The notes beneath the pieces were generated by a model. The model saw only the letters and a program-made list of their open reading frames with translations, had not been told where the DNA came from and did no database searches. DNA of 64,000 bases from an uncultured Flavobacteriales bacterium (GTDB lineage: Bacteria > Bacteroidota > Bacteroidia > Flavobacteriales_F > PHOS-HE28), in NCBI GenBank assembly GCA_937872175.1, contig CALMPI010000012.1:1-64000 (forward strand), given 5' to 3'. Shown one piece after another: positions 47,074 through 56,560 of this stretch. Within the stretch, counting starts at the first letter, position 1. Every line of letters starts with the position of its first letter. The position numbers were made by a program, and so were the translations under genes.

Positions 47074-50031
47074 TCAGCGCACGAGCGTCACATGGCCCAT
47101 GGCCTCCTTGCGGTGGCCGCGGTACCGGTCCTTCGCCTTCAGCCGCCAGGCGTACACCCCCTGCACCGCCGGACCACCTCCGGGACCGGCCCCGGTCCAA
47201 TGCTCGGTCCGGTCGTTCGTGCGGAACACGGGGCTGCCCCAGCGGTCGAACACGGTGAACTCGTAGTCCGCATCGGCCAGGCCCTGGCCCGAGGGTCCGA
47301 AGAGGTCGTTCACGCCATCACCGTCCGGCGTGAAGGCATTGGGCACGTAGAGGAAGAAGATGCCGTCGATGTGCACCACCTTCATCACGCTGTCCGGGCA
47401 GCCGTACTGGTTGGTCACATGCAGCCACACCGGGTAGTCGCCTTCATCATCCTCGGGGAAGAGCACGATGGGGTCGGGTTCGAAGGCCGAGTCGGGCACG
47501 CAGCCCGCACCGAACGACCAGGCCCAGCTCACCTGGAACTGCGACCGGTCGAAGAAGGCCACCTCCGGATCGAGCACGTTGGCGCTCTGCGGGAAGAAGT
47601 CGAAATCGGCCACCGGATAGGGGCGGGCGCACACCACCTGCGGGAAGGTGGCCGTGCCCGGGCAGCCCTCGGGGCTGTACACCGTGAGGGTGACGTCGTA
47701 GCAGCCCACGTTCACGAAGGTGTTGGTCACCGTGGCGCAGCCCTGCGCGGTGTTGCCGTCACCGAAGTCCCATTCGCACAACGCGCCCACATCGCTCGCG
47801 GCGGTGAGGTTGGTGAAGGTGAAGGTGGCCGGGTGGCAGTCCTCGTAACGATCGGGCGCCAGCAGCGGCACCGGGGGTGGATACCAGGCCACGGCCACGG
47901 TGTCCGCAGCCGCCGGTGTGCCGCACCCGTCGGTGACCACCACGTAAAAGGTGTTCACCTGGCCGCTGGGCGTGTAGGAGAGGACATCACCGGCGCCGAT
48001 GGACCCGTTGCCCAGCTCGAACCAGGTATAGGTATAGGGTGCGCCGATGCCGCCACCGGCCACGGCGCTCAGGTTCGAAGCGGCATCGATACAGATGGAG
48101 TCCGGCGCGGAGGCCGCCACGCTCAGCGCGGGATACTGGTCCACCGTGGCCGTCACCGGTGCGGAGGTGCAGCCCTGTGCGTCCGTGGCGAACACGGTGT
48201 ACACCGTGCTCACCAGGGGATCCACGGTGTGCGGGCCATTGCCGACGAGACCCTGGTCCCAGGTGAAGCTGTAGGGCGCGGTGCCGCCCACGGCCTGTGC
48301 GCTCAGCATGGCCTCGGTGGTGAGGCAGATGGTGGTGTCGCTGGTGGAGGCCACCAGCAGCGGCGGTTCGTTCAGCACCAGCACGGTGTCGTGTCGGCAC
48401 CCGCTCGGTTCCACCAGCTCCACGGTGTACGTGCCATCCGCGATGCCCGCAAGCGTTCCGGGCCCGTTCGCGGTCACGGTCTGCTGCAGCACACCGCCGG
48501 CGTACAGCTCATAGGTCCACGGTGGGCCGGCCGCTCCCCAGGGCGTCACCTGCACGCTGCCATCCGCGAAGCCGAAGCAGCTGGGGTCGGTGAGGGTGAT
48601 GGCATCGAACCCGAAGGGTGGCACCACCACCACGGTCACCGTGTCCTTGTTGACGCAGCCCTGGCCCTGCAGGTCGCTGGTGACCTCGTACACCGTGGTG
48701 GCCGTGGGCATGGCCACGGGGTTCGCGCACGGATTGCAGCTGAAGTTGGTGGGCACCTGCAGCGGCGGTCCGCTCAGCACGGTCCAGGTGAAGATGTTGC
48801 CGCCGGTGGCCAGCAGCGCCAGGTTGTCGGCGTAGCAGAGCACCGTGTCCTGGATGTCGATCACCGTGCTGGGCAGGATCTGGATGAAGATGGTGGCGCT
48901 CACCAGGCCGGTCACCGGGCAGGCGTTGTCCTCGGCGGTCACCGTGAAGGCGGTGGAACTGGTGCCGGGCTGCGCGGTGCCGCAGATGCTCGCCGTGGCC
49001 GGGTTCACCCCCGTCTGTACGAAGGTGGCCCCGGGGAACACGAGGGCCACGTTGGAGGTGAGGGTGAGGGAGTCCAGGGGGTTGCCATCGCCGAAGACAA
49101 GGTCCAGGCAGAACTGATCGCCCGGGCAGAGCTCCACGCTGAACGGTCCGGTCTGGGTGGCGTCGCCGGTGAGGTTGCTCAACGTCTGCGGACCGTCGGG
49201 GATGATGTTGGTGCAGTTGATGACGGTGAACTGCATGTCGCGCATCACCGTGCCCAGCAGGTTGCCGTTGGCATCGTACTCGGCCACCTCCACCACCACG
49301 ATGAAGTTGCCCGTTTGCGTGGGCGTGAAGCTCACCGCCCCCGAGTTGGGGTCCAGGGTGATGCCGGGGATGGGGTTCGTGCCCGTGTAGCCCGCCCCGT
49401 AACCCAGCGCGGTGCTGCCATCGATGCGACCTTCGATGAAGGTGTAGACCAGCGAATCGCCATTGGGGTCGTACACCCCGAAGTTGTAGTTCACCGGTTG
49501 GTTGAGGCACACGAAGGGGATGGGCTGCGCGGTGAAGACCGGGCTGTCGTTGCAGGGGGCCGTCGCCGTGTTCAGCACCACCTCCCCGTACATGTCATCG
49601 TTCACGCTGCCCGGCACGTTCACCGAGGTGTTGCGGCAGCAGTCGCTCCAGCTGATCGTCCAGGAATTGCACGGCGGGTTCAGGGTCACGAGCCCCACGT
49701 AGTTGTAGGCCTCCATGCCGGGATAGCCGCCGTTGCCGCAGTCGCTCTGCGGCAGGATCGGCGGGCACAACTGGCTGATCTCCTGCCCGGAGCCCGGGCC
49801 TTGCTGCAGCGTGATGGTGAAGGACTGCCCGCAGCTGCTCGTCACCTGCACGTCCTCCGAGGGCTGCATGCTGATGCCGCTGCAATCCCGGAACAGGTTC
49901 AGGGTGATCTGGAACTGGTTGTTGCCGACGCAGGTGGTGCTGATGTCCACCCCGCTGATGTGCGTGGCGAAGAGCCCTGCTGGAAGCAACAGCAGCACCA
50001 ATGCGGCGATGATCGAGGCAGCGTGGCGCAT
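47074..50031 (-). CDS. T9SS type-B secreted adhesin-like protein with PKD domain
   Basis: 985 aa from ATG 50031. Signal peptide (IIAALVLLLLPAGLFATH). A large Cys-containing N-terminal part (GVDISTTCVGNNQFQITLNLFRDCSG) of the kind seen in Bacteroidota surface proteins. SprB-like repeats (DPSCFGFADGSVQVTPWGAAGP). PKD-type segment LCEWDFGDGNTAQGC at ~805. A gliding-motility C-terminal domain (VPNAFTPDGDGVNDLFGP ... YEFTVFDRWGSPVF) at ~905-985, the type B T9SS signal. It is exported and probably polymerises or binds surfaces. Confidence 0.88.
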   Translation of the reverse strand: MRHAASIIAALVLLLLPAGLFATHISGVDISTTCVGNNQFQITLNLFRDCSGISMQPSEDVQVTSSCGQSFTITLQQGPGSGQEISQLCPPILPQSDCGNGGYPGMEAYNYVGLVTLNPPCNSWTISWSDCCRNTSVNVPGSVNDDMYGEVVLNTATAPCNDSPVFTAQPIPFVCLNQPVNYNFGVYDPNGDSLVYTFIEGRIDGSTALGYGAGYTGTNPIPGITLDPNSGAVSFTPTQTGNFIVVVEVAEYDANGNLLGTVMRDMQFTVINCTNIIPDGPQTLSNLTGDATQTGPFSVELCPGDQFCLDLVFGDGNPLDSLTLTSNVALVFPGATFVQTGVNPATASICGTAQPGTSSTAFTVTAEDNACPVTGLVSATIFIQILPSTVIDIQDTVLCYADNLALLATGGNIFTWTVLSGPPLQVPTNFSCNPCANPVAMPTATTVYEVTSDLQGQGCVNKDTVTVVVVPPFGFDAITLTDPSCFGFADGSVQVTPWGAAGPPWTYELYAGGVLQQTVTANGPGTLAGIADGTYTVELVEPSGCRHDTVLVLNEPPLLVASTSDTTICLTTEAMLSAQAVGGTAPYSFTWDQGLVGNGPHTVDPLVSTVYTVFATDAQGCTSAPVTATVDQYPALSVAASAPDSICIDAASNLSAVAGGGIGAPYTYTWFELGNGSIGAGDVLSYTPSGQVNTFYVVVTDGCGTPAAADTVAVAWYPPPVPLLAPDRYEDCHPATFTFTNLTAASDVGALCEWDFGDGNTAQGCATVTNTFVNVGCYDVTLTVYSPEGCPGTATFPQVVCARPYPVADFDFFPQSANVLDPEVAFFDRSQFQVSWAWSFGAGCVPDSAFEPDPIVLFPEDDEGDYPVWLHVTNQYGCPDSVMKVVHIDGIFFLYVPNAFTPDGDGVNDLFGPSGQGLADADYEFTVFDRWGSPVFRTNDRTEHWTGAGPGGGPAVQGVYAWRLKAKDRYRGHRKEAMGHVTLVR

Positions 50032-50047
50032 GAGCCTGGGCGTGAGC

Positions 50048-50056
50048 GGTGAAGGT
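50048..50056 (-). promoter_or_regulatory. -7 promoter box of the T9SS type-B gene
   Basis: TACCTTCAC on the minus strand, 17 bp before ATG 50031; fits the host pattern TA(C/T)(C/T)TTxG-like. Confidence 0.45.
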
Positions 50057-50125
50057 AGGAAGAGCCCCCGACGTTCCACAGACGCCCGTCCGGCGATGGA
50101 GGTTGCCCCGCAACAGGCGAACGCC

Positions 50126-51352
50126 TCAGGCCATGCCACGTTCCAGCTCGGCGCGAAGGGCGGCCATGAAGGCCTCCGTGCTGAGGTAGTGCTCGGCACC
50201 CACCTTCTCCCCGTGGATGCACACCGCGAGGTCCTTGGTCATCTTCCCGCTCTCCACCGTACGGATGCACACCTGCTCCAGCTTGGTGCAGAAGTCGATG
50301 AGCGCCTGGTTGCCATCGAGCTTGCCGCGGAAGGCCAGGCCCCGTGTCCAGGCGAAGATGCTGGCGATGGGGTTGGTGCTCGTGGGCCTGCCCTGCTGGT
50401 GCATGCGGTAGTGGCGGGTCACCGTGCCGTGCGCGGCCTCCGCTTCCATGGTCTTGCCGTCCGGGGTGATCAGCACGCTGGTCATCAGGCCCAGCGATCC
50501 GAAGCCCTGTGCCACGGTGTCGCTCTGCACATCGCCATCGTAGTTCTTGCAGGCCCACACATAGCCGCCGCTCCACTTCATGGCGCTGGCCACCATGTCA
50601 TCGATCAGGCGATGCTCGTACACGATGCCGGCCTCCTGGAACGCGGCCTTGAAGTCCTTCTGGTACACCTCCTCGAAGATGTCCTTGAAACGGCCGTCGT
50701 ATTTCTTCAGGATGGTGTTCTTCGTGCTGAGGTAAAGGGGCCACTTCTTCGCCAGGGCCAGGTTGAAGCAGCTCCGCGCGAAGCCCTCGATGCTCTCGTC
50801 CGTGTTGTACATGCTCAGCGCCACGCCGTTGCCCTCGAAGTCGTACACGTTCCAGGTCTGCACCTCTCCGCCGTCGTCGGGGGTGAAGGTCATGGTGAGC
50901 TTGCCTTTGCCTTTGATCACCGCATCGCTGGCGCGGTACTGATCCCCAAAGGCATGGCGACCGATGATGATGGGCTGCGTCCAGCCCGGCACCAGGCGCG
51001 GGATGTTGCTGATCACGATGGGCTCGCGGAACACCGTGCCGTTCAGGATGTTGCGGATGGTGCCGTTGGGGCTCTTCCACATCTGCTTCAATCCGAACTC
51101 TTCCACACGGGCCTCATCCGGCGTGATGGTGGCGCACTTGATGCCCACATGATGCTTCAGGATGGCCTTCGCGCTCTCCACCGTCACCTTGTCATCGGTG
51201 GCGTCGCGGTGCTCGATGCCAAGATCATAGTAGTCGATGGGCACGTCCACATAAGGGAGGATCAGCTGGTCCTTGATCCACCTCCAGATGATGCGGGTCA
51301 TCTCGTCGCCATCGAGCTCCACAACGGGCTTGGTCACCTTGATCTTCGACAT
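50126..51352 (-). CDS. icd: NADP-dependent isocitrate dehydrogenase
   Basis: 408 aa from ATG 51352. [62 protein letters not shown] and the late [10 protein letters not shown] ... [13 protein letters not shown] are those of the homodimeric, eukaryote-type NADP enzyme (IDP subfamily), found widely in Bacteroidota. Converts isocitrate to 2-oxoglutarate plus CO2, and gives NADPH. Aconitase is 6 kb away on the other strand. A TACTTTCG box lies about 68 bp upstream. Confidence 0.95.
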   Translation of the reverse strand: MSKIKVTKPVVELDGDEMTRIIWRWIKDQLILPYVDVPIDYYDLGIEHRDATDDKVTVESAKAILKHHVGIKCATITPDEARVEEFGLKQMWKSPNGTIRNILNGTVFREPIVISNIPRLVPGWTQPIIIGRHAFGDQYRASDAVIKGKGKLTMTFTPDDGGEVQTWNVYDFEGNGVALSMYNTDESIEGFARSCFNLALAKKWPLYLSTKNTILKKYDGRFKDIFEEVYQKDFKAAFQEAGIVYEHRLIDDMVASAMKWSGGYVWACKNYDGDVQSDTVAQGFGSLGLMTSVLITPDGKTMEAEAAHGTVTRHYRMHQQGRPTSTNPIASIFAWTRGLAFRGKLDGNQALIDFCTKLEQVCIRTVESGKMTKDLAVCIHGEKVGAEHYLSTEAFMAALRAELERGMA

Positions 51353-51419
51353 CGGTTGCGCTTGGTTGTCAGTGGGTGGTGGTCCGCTCCTCCGGATGTT
51401 CGGACCGGTGTTCCGGCCG

Positions 51420-51427
51420 CGAAAGTA
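51420..51427 (-). promoter_or_regulatory. -7 promoter box of icd
   Basis: TACTTTCG on the minus strand; leader of about 60 nt to ATG 51352. Nothing else is seen in 51353-51597. Confidence 0.5.
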
Positions 51428-51597
51428 CCCCGTGCGATGCAAGTGCAGGTCGTTCACCACAGGGACGCCGCGAACGCAGCGGGACCGCCACGTTCAGAGG
51501 ACCTCAACATGAATTCCGCTGCGCAGCCGCTGCGCGCAGACCAGATATGCGGCGTGAACGAAGAAGAGCAACAGGGCGGTCCTCATTGAGCTTTGGG

Positions 51598-52035
51598 TCA
51601 GGCCTTGATGAGCGGATTCTTGACGCGCAGGCGGGGGAACCTGCTGAAGTCGCGGTCGGCCGACCAGAGCTCACGGACCCCATGGCTCAGGCAAAGCGCG
51701 GCGACGCGGGCGTCATGCACCAACGGGCCTTGCACCTTCGCCTTGCCCAACAGCTCGCGCAGCTCAGGCCAGTGCATCTCGTTCTCGGAGAGCAGGTGCA
51801 GTGCCGGAGAGGCGAGCCAGGCCTCGATCTGTGCGATGGACTGTTCCGGCGTGCTGGGCGGTGCGTAGATGCGCGGATGCGTCACGATGGCGTGGAACTC
51901 ATGCAGGCAGGGCCAGGGTATGGCCCAGGCCGCCCTGTCCTCAGCGAGCTGGCTCACCAAGTCCTTGGCGCTCGAATGGAACGACGAATCGCGCCGGTGG
52001 GCGAATACCAGAAGATTGGTGTCCACGGCGATCAT
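51598..52035 (-). CDS. vapC: VapC-type PIN-domain toxin
   Basis: 145 aa. IAVDTNLLVFAHRRDS (first acidic residue D5), WPCLHEFHAIVTHPRI (second, E), VHDARVAALCLSHGVRELWSADRDFSRFP (third and fourth acids) give the PIN nuclease set. VapC toxins cut tRNA or rRNA. Overlaps the antitoxin by 4 bp. Confidence 0.88.
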   Translation of the reverse strand: MIAVDTNLLVFAHRRDSSFHSSAKDLVSQLAEDRAAWAIPWPCLHEFHAIVTHPRIYAPPSTPEQSIAQIEAWLASPALHLLSENEMHWPELRELLGKAKVQGPLVHDARVAALCLSHGVRELWSADRDFSRFPRLRVKNPLIKA

Positions 52036-52277
52036 GCCCCTTCGCCTCTGTAGATCGCATCACGGACCATCTCCCAGGAAGCTTCCTTGAACTCAGGGGT
52101 GAGACCGGTGCCGCCTACGCTGGCATCCCTCAGCTTGAAGGCGTAGCCGCCGTGCTTCTCGGCCAGCACCATGCGCAGCCCTTGCTCGATCAGGGCCTTC
52201 AGCGTGGTCTTGCGCGCGCGTGCCTGGCGCTTGGCCTTTTCGAATAACGCCTCCGGCAGTTCGATCGTGGTCTTCAT
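52032..52277 (-). CDS. vapB: VapB-type antitoxin
   Basis: 81 aa. MKTTIELPEALFEKAKRQARARKTTLKALIEQGLRMVL is a ribbon-helix-helix domain; the C-terminal DASVGGTGLTPEFKEASWEMVRDAIY is the toxin-binding tail typical of this subgroup. It neutralises VapC and represses the operon. Confidence 0.85.
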   Translation of the reverse strand: MKTTIELPEALFEKAKRQARARKTTLKALIEQGLRMVLAEKHGGYAFKLRDASVGGTGLTPEFKEASWEMVRDAIYRGEGA

Positions 52278-52296
52278 GGGTGCCCGTATCGATGAA

Positions 52297-52312
52297 TATG
52301 GGTACCAATATA
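52297..52312. promoter_or_regulatory. Possible VapB operator
   Basis: ATATGGGTACCAATAT is an imperfect palindrome around GTAC, 20 bp upstream of vapB. Confidence 0.4.
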
Positions 52313-52350
52313 CGACCGGAGGCCCCGTCCGTTCGCCGGTGCGGGTCCGC

Positions 52351-54117
52351 TCACCCCAGGTCCAGGTCCAGCTCGTCCTTCAGCTTCAGCAGGGCCGGGT
52401 TCTTCTCGGCCAGGATGCGGAAGCGGTCCATGGGCGTATAGCGCGGCCGCAGGTCGGTCACTTCCTCCTTCACCACCTTCAGCTCCAGCCCCGGCGCATC
52501 CAACTCGTGGCGCAGGAAGGCCATCAGCTCCTGGCCCACCTCGCGGAAGTAGCGGTCCTGCACCTCGTTGAGGATCACGAAGGTGACCAGGTCGGGTCCG
52601 GCGGACACGGGCTCGTGGGCCATCAGGGTGGCGTGCAGGCTGTTGCGCCCCTCGCGTTTGCGGGCCAGGGCGAAATCCTGCCAGGCCTTCTGGAGCAGCG
52701 TCTGCGACACCTGCTTGGGCGGGCCCTTGGTCACCGGTCCGCCAGGCTCCTCCACGGTGGGGCCTGCTCCGGGGCGCTGACCGGCCGGGGCGGCCATCTC
52801 CCGCAGCGATACCCCGCGCGCCAGCCGCCGGGCCGGGGTCGGGTTGGGGTGCGGGCTCGGCGCCGGCGCTTCGGCAGGGGGAGGGGCGGCCGGTTCCGGA
52901 GACCCGCTCTGTGCGGCCCCCGGAGCGGGTCCGGATGCGACGGCCGGGGCGGCGCTCAGGCCACCGGGCTCAGGCTTTTTTTTTTCCGCGCCTGCCGGCA
53001 CGGTCGCTGGGGCTTCCCCGTTCGCCGCGCTTCGGCACAACTGGATCAGCAGCAGCTCCACCAGCAGGCGCGGGTCCTTGCTGGCCTTGTAGTTCAGGTC
53101 GCATTGGCCCACGCGCTCCAGCCCGTTCAGCAGCAGCCGGCGTTCCACCCGGGCCGCCTGCTCCACATACCGGGCGGCCAACTCCTCGCTCACCTCCAGC
53201 AGACCGGCCGAGCGGGGGTCCTGGCACACCAGCAGATCGCGCAGGTGGCGGCCCAGCCCGGTCACGAACAGGTGGCCATCGAAGCCGTTGCGCAGGATGG
53301 TGTCGAACTCCAGCAGCACCCCGGGCACATCACCGGCCACCAGCGCGTCCGTCACCCGGAAATAGTGCTCGTGGTCCAGCACGTTCAGGTTCTTCACCAC
53401 ATCCTGGTAGGTGAGGCGGCGCCCGGCGAAGCTCACCAGCTGGTCGAAGATGCTGAGGGCGTCGCGCAGCCCGCCGTCGGCCTTCTGAGCGATCACGTGC
53501 AGGGCCTGCGGTTCGGCCTCGATGCCTTCCCGCTCGGCGATGCCGGCCAGGTGGCGCACGATGTCCGTCACCGTGATCCGCCGGAAGTCGAACACCTGGC
53601 AACGGCTCAGGATGGTGGGCAGGATCTTGTGCTTCTCGGTGGTGGCCAGGATGAAGATGGCGTAGCTGGGCGGCTCCTCGAGGGTCTTCAGGAAGGCGTT
53701 GAAGGCCGCCGAGCTCAGCATGTGCACCTCGTCGATGATGTACACCTTGCGGCTGCCGACCTGCGGGGCGATCTGCACCTGCAGGATCAGGTTGCGGATG
53801 TCGTCGACGCTGTTGTTGCTGGCCGCGTCCAGCTCGTAGATGTTGAGGCTGTGCCCTTCCTCGAAGGTGCGGCAGGGGGCGCAGGTGCCGCAGGTGGTGA
53901 GGTCGGCGTTGAGGTTCTCGCAGTTGATGGTGCGCGCCAGGATGCGGGCGCAGGTGGTCTTGCCCACCCCCCGGGGACCGCAGAACAGGAAGGCCTGCGC
54001 CAGATGGCCCGACCGGATGGCGTTCATCAGGGTGCCGGTCACGGCCTCCTGGCCCACCACGGTATCGAAGGTGGCCGGGCGGTACTTGCGGGCGCTGACG
54101 ACGAAGCGTTCGGACAT
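52351..54117 (-). CDS. dnaX: DNA polymerase III subunits gamma and tau
   Basis: 588 aa from ATG 54117. Walker A GPRGVGKTT (47-55), zinc cysteines C66, C76, C79, C82, Walker B VYIIDEVHML (125-134) and the arginine-finger segment ILSRCQVFDF are the clamp-loader ATPase. Residues ~365-455 are Pro/Ala-rich, then a tau-specific C-terminal domain (LLQKAWQDFALARKREGRNSLHATL). A run of ten A residues encodes KKK at 379-381; a -1 shift there gives KA then stop, a gamma form of about 382 aa. A -7 box sits 7 bp before the start. Confidence 0.93.
   Translation of the reverse strand: MSERFVVSARKYRPATFDTVVGQEAVTGTLMNAIRSGHLAQAFLFCGPRGVGKTTCARILARTINCENLNADLTTCGTCAPCRTFEEGHSLNIYELDAASNNSVDDIRNLILQVQIAPQVGSRKVYIIDEVHMLSSAAFNAFLKTLEEPPSYAIFILATTEKHKILPTILSRCQVFDFRRITVTDIVRHLAGIAEREGIEAEPQALHVIAQKADGGLRDALSIFDQLVSFAGRRLTYQDVVKNLNVLDHEHYFRVTDALVAGDVPGVLLEFDTILRNGFDGHLFVTGLGRHLRDLLVCQDPRSAGLLEVSEELAARYVEQAARVERRLLLNGLERVGQCDLNYKASKDPRLLVELLLIQLCRSAANGEAPATVPAGAEKKKPEPGGLSAAPAVASGPAPGAAQSGSPEPAAPPPAEAPAPSPHPNPTPARRLARGVSLREMAAPAGQRPGAGPTVEEPGGPVTKGPPKQVSQTLLQKAWQDFALARKREGRNSLHATLMAHEPVSAGPDLVTFVILNEVQDRYFREVGQELMAFLRHELDAPGLELKVVKEEVTDLRPRYTPMDRFRILAEKNPALLKLKDELDLDLG
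52948..52985 (-). promoter_or_regulatory. dnaX frameshift/slippage signal
   Basis: Ten consecutive A (minus strand, 52985 to 52976) followed by G, containing A-AAA-AAG in zero-frame phase; the -1 frame then reads GCC TGA. Ten nt after the run, GGTGGC-CTGAGC-GCCGCC can form a 6-bp hairpin with one G-U pair. Confidence 0.78.
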
Positions 54118-54124
54118 CGGGCGG

Positions 54125-54132
54125 CTAAGATA
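54125..54132 (-). promoter_or_regulatory. -7 promoter box of dnaX
   Basis: TATCTTAG on the minus strand, 7 bp before ATG 54117, implying a leader of only a few nucleotides. Confidence 0.45.
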
Positions 54133-54210
54133 GCCGGGCCCCGTACGGTGGCGGGGCGGAGATCTCAACAGCGGTGGACAAGGTCCGCAGGGCGGTGGGG
54201 AGGCAGGCGC

Positions 54211-54240
54211 TTGGCGGACAGGCGGAAATGCCTACCTTCG
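54211..54240 (+). promoter_or_regulatory. Promoter of the rpsF operon
   Basis: TTGGCG at 54211 and TACCTTCG at 54233-54240; 22 bp between their starts fits the Bacteroidota -33/-7 spacing. ATG is 23 bp further. Confidence 0.6.
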
Positions 54241-54263
54241 CACCCCATTTCACACCAGGTACC

Positions 54264-54671
54264 ATGACCAACCGGTACGAGACCGTCTTCATCCTTACTC
54301 CCGTTTTGTCTGAGGACCAGACAAAGGAGGCGGTCAAGAAATTCAAAGACCTGATCAAGAAAGGCCGTGGCAAGGTCCACCACGAAGAGAGCTGGGGGAT
54401 GCGCAAGCTCGCGTATCCCATCCAGAAGAAGTCCACGGGCTTCTACCACCTGTTCGAGTTCGAGAGCGAAGCGCCCTTCGTGGACAAGCTCGAGACCGAG
54501 TACCGCCGCGATGAGCGGGTGCTGCGCTTCATGACCGTGAAGATGGACAAGCACCACCAGGCCTTCGCCGACCGCCGCCGCAACAAGCAGAGCGCCACCA
54601 GCGGGGACGACACCGCCGAGCGCCCCGCGCGCCGTCGCAAGGAGGAGAACGCAGACCAACCGAACAGCTAA
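54264..54671 (+). CDS. rpsF: Ribosomal protein bS6
   Basis: 135 aa from ATG 54264. NRYETVFILTPVLSEDQTKEAVKKF, HHEESWGMRKLAYPIQKKSTGFYHLFEFE and YRRDERVLRFMTVKM are S6 signatures. A charged C-terminal tail (RRNKQSATSGDDTAERPARRRKEEN) extends beyond the core fold. Binds 16S rRNA with S18 in the platform of the small subunit. Confidence 0.95.
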   Translation: MTNRYETVFILTPVLSEDQTKEAVKKFKDLIKKGRGKVHHEESWGMRKLAYPIQKKSTGFYHLFEFESEAPFVDKLETEYRRDERVLRFMTVKMDKHHQAFADRRRNKQSATSGDDTAERPARRRKEENADQPNS

Positions 54672-54674
54672 GCC

Positions 54675-54953
54675 ATGGCCGAGAACAATGCATCCGGGGG
54701 CGAGATCCGCTACCTCACCCCCATCGCGATCGAGACCAAGAAGGAGAAGTACTGCCGCTTCAAGAAGCTCGGCATCACGTACATCGACTACAAGGACGCC
54801 GATTTCCTGCTGCGCTTCGTGAACGAGCAGGGCAAGATCCTGCCCCGCCGCCTCACCGGCACCAGCCTGAAGTACCAGCGCAAGGTCGGCCAGGCCGTCA
54901 AGCGGGCCCGCCACCTGGCCCTCATGCCCTACGTGGGCGACATGCTCAAGTGA
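54675..54953 (+). CDS. rpsR: Ribosomal protein bS18
   Basis: 92 aa. [61 protein letters not shown] is S18. The single Cys means a zinc ribbon form is absent. Lies 3 bp after rpsF. Confidence 0.96.
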   Translation: MAENNASGGEIRYLTPIAIETKKEKYCRFKKLGITYIDYKDADFLLRFVNEQGKILPRRLTGTSLKYQRKVGQAVKRARHLALMPYVGDMLK

Positions 54954-54975
54954 TCCACCCTCAACAGTCATCACC

Positions 54976-55422
54976 ATGGAGGTCATTCTGAAACAGGACG
55001 TGGACAACCTGGGCTACGCCAACGATGTGGTGAAGGTGCGCGACGGCTACGCCCGCAACTTCCTGATCCCCCGCGGTCTGGCGACGGTCGCCACCGACAG
55101 CGCCCGCAAGCAGCTCAACGAGACGCTCAAGCAGCGCGCCCACAAGGAGGCCCAGATCCGCTCGGCCGCCGAGAAGATCGCCGAGGGCCTGGCCAACAAG
55201 ACCCTCAAGGTCGCGGCCAAGGTGGGCGAGAAGGGCAAGATCTTCGGCAGCGTCAACACCATCATGCTGGCCGATGCCATCAAGGCCCTCGGCTTCGAGG
55301 TGGACCGCAAGAACATCAAGATCAAAGGCGATGCCATCAAGACCATCGGTACCTACGAGGCCGAGGTGAGCTTCCATCGCGACGTGGTGCGCAGCATCCC
55401 GTTCGAGGTGGTGGGCGAGTAA
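54976..55422 (+). CDS. rplI: Ribosomal protein bL9
   Basis: 148 aa. MEVILKQDVDNLGYANDVVKVRDGYARNFLIPRGLA is the L9 N-domain; the connecting helix and C-domain (GKIFGSVNTIMLADAIKALGFEVDRKNIKI) follow. Last gene of the rpsF-rpsR-rplI operon. Confidence 0.96.
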   Translation: MEVILKQDVDNLGYANDVVKVRDGYARNFLIPRGLATVATDSARKQLNETLKQRAHKEAQIRSAAEKIAEGLANKTLKVAAKVGEKGKIFGSVNTIMLADAIKALGFEVDRKNIKIKGDAIKTIGTYEAEVSFHRDVVRSIPFEVVGE

Positions 55423-55441
55423 GCCTGATCAAGAACACCGG

Positions 55442-55470
55442 GAAGGGCTGTCCATCCGGGCGGCCCTTCT
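55442..55470 (+). terminator. Terminator after rplI
   Basis: GAAGGGC (55442-55448) pairs with GCCCTTC (55463-55469), followed by TTCGTTCC. Lies between convergent rplI and bestrophin genes. Confidence 0.75.
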
Positions 55471-55497
55471 TCGTTCCCCACTCGCCACTCCCCCCCG

Positions 55498-56517
55498 TCA
55501 CATCAGGATGTTGTTCACCGGCTGCAGGGGCTTGGGGATGTCCTTCTCGCCGAGCATCTCCCGCAGGTCGATCTCGATCGCCCGCGTGATCGCCGTGATG
55601 GGCACGTCGTTGGCGCCGCCCTCGAAGGGGTTCTCGCTGGCCTCGCCGATCCGCTCCATCATGTTGAACACCCACGCCACCAAGGCGCTGAAGGGGATGG
55701 TGAGCCACACGAAGCCATCGCCCGCCCGGGCGAACTCGTTCAGCATGCCGAAGGGCACCAGGTTGGTGAACAACCGCGTGAACATCAGGTTCAACGTGCC
55801 GTACTGCTTCGGGTAGGGGAAGTTCTTGATGCGCTCGCACTTGCCCTGCTGGGTGTAGAGGTCCACCAGCAGCTTCTCCAGCTCCATGTGGCGGAAGTCC
55901 TCGATCAGCCCGCGGTCCAGCAGCTCGCGCAGGTCGCGCGAGGCTTCCGCGATGAGCTGTGTGGCCCGGTTGCTCAGGGCCAGCACCCGCTCCTGCTCCT
56001 CCGGTGCGATCAGCCCCTGCAGTGCATCCTCGAGCTTCGAATCCACCTCGTCGATGGTGTACCACTTGCGGTACTCCCGGTTGTACACCTTGATCAGGTG
56101 CTCCCAGGCCCGGGGCTGGCGCAACTGGAACCGCAGTGTATGCAACCAGGCGATGTGCCGGTGAATGAGCCGCGTGTGGATCCGCTGAAGCTCGCCGTCG
56201 GCCAGTGGTGCGGTGGCGTGCCGTGGGGTGATGAAGTCGCGCACCATGATGCCCCAGCTCCGGCTGCTGTTCACGATGGCGCCATAGATCTGGCGCGCCT
56301 CCCACAACCGGTCGTAGCAGGCGTTGTTGCGGAAGCCCGTGAGGAAGGCCACGGCCGTGCCGATGAGCGCGATCGGCACCCACGGCAGCGTCAGCCATTT
56401 CCAGCCCACCACCTCGTACAGCAATGTGGGTACGATGGCCAGGATCAGGAACCACACGATGTCGCGGCGGGTCCAGTACAGGACCTCCCGCAGGGTGAAC
56501 CGGCGTCCGGCATGCAT
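55498..56517 (-). CDS. Bestrophin-family anion channel
   Basis: 339 aa. Membrane helices at ~20-75 (VWFLILAIVPTLLYEVVGW; TAVAFLTGFRNNACYDRLWEARQ) with the RNN.cYDRlWEAR signature, then GIMVRDFI, and later RLFTNLVPFGMLNEF and PFSALVAWVFNMMERIGE ... NPFEGGANDVPI, the conserved C-terminal bestrophin motif. Forms pentameric chloride/anion channels in other bacteria. Independent of neighbours. Confidence 0.9.
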   Translation of the reverse strand: MHAGRRFTLREVLYWTRRDIVWFLILAIVPTLLYEVVGWKWLTLPWVPIALIGTAVAFLTGFRNNACYDRLWEARQIYGAIVNSSRSWGIMVRDFITPRHATAPLADGELQRIHTRLIHRHIAWLHTLRFQLRQPRAWEHLIKVYNREYRKWYTIDEVDSKLEDALQGLIAPEEQERVLALSNRATQLIAEASRDLRELLDRGLIEDFRHMELEKLLVDLYTQQGKCERIKNFPYPKQYGTLNLMFTRLFTNLVPFGMLNEFARAGDGFVWLTIPFSALVAWVFNMMERIGEASENPFEGGANDVPITAITRAIEIDLREMLGEKDIPKPLQPVNNILM

Positions 56518-56560
56518 GGGGCGAACTTACTTCCCGCAGGCTCACCACCTTCGTGGGACC

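Noticed and set aside
46900..50052. 1050-codon open frame on the plus strand
   Set aside because: Antisense shadow of the MATE and T9SS type-B genes; His/Arg/Gly-rich, no domain, a by-product of high GC.
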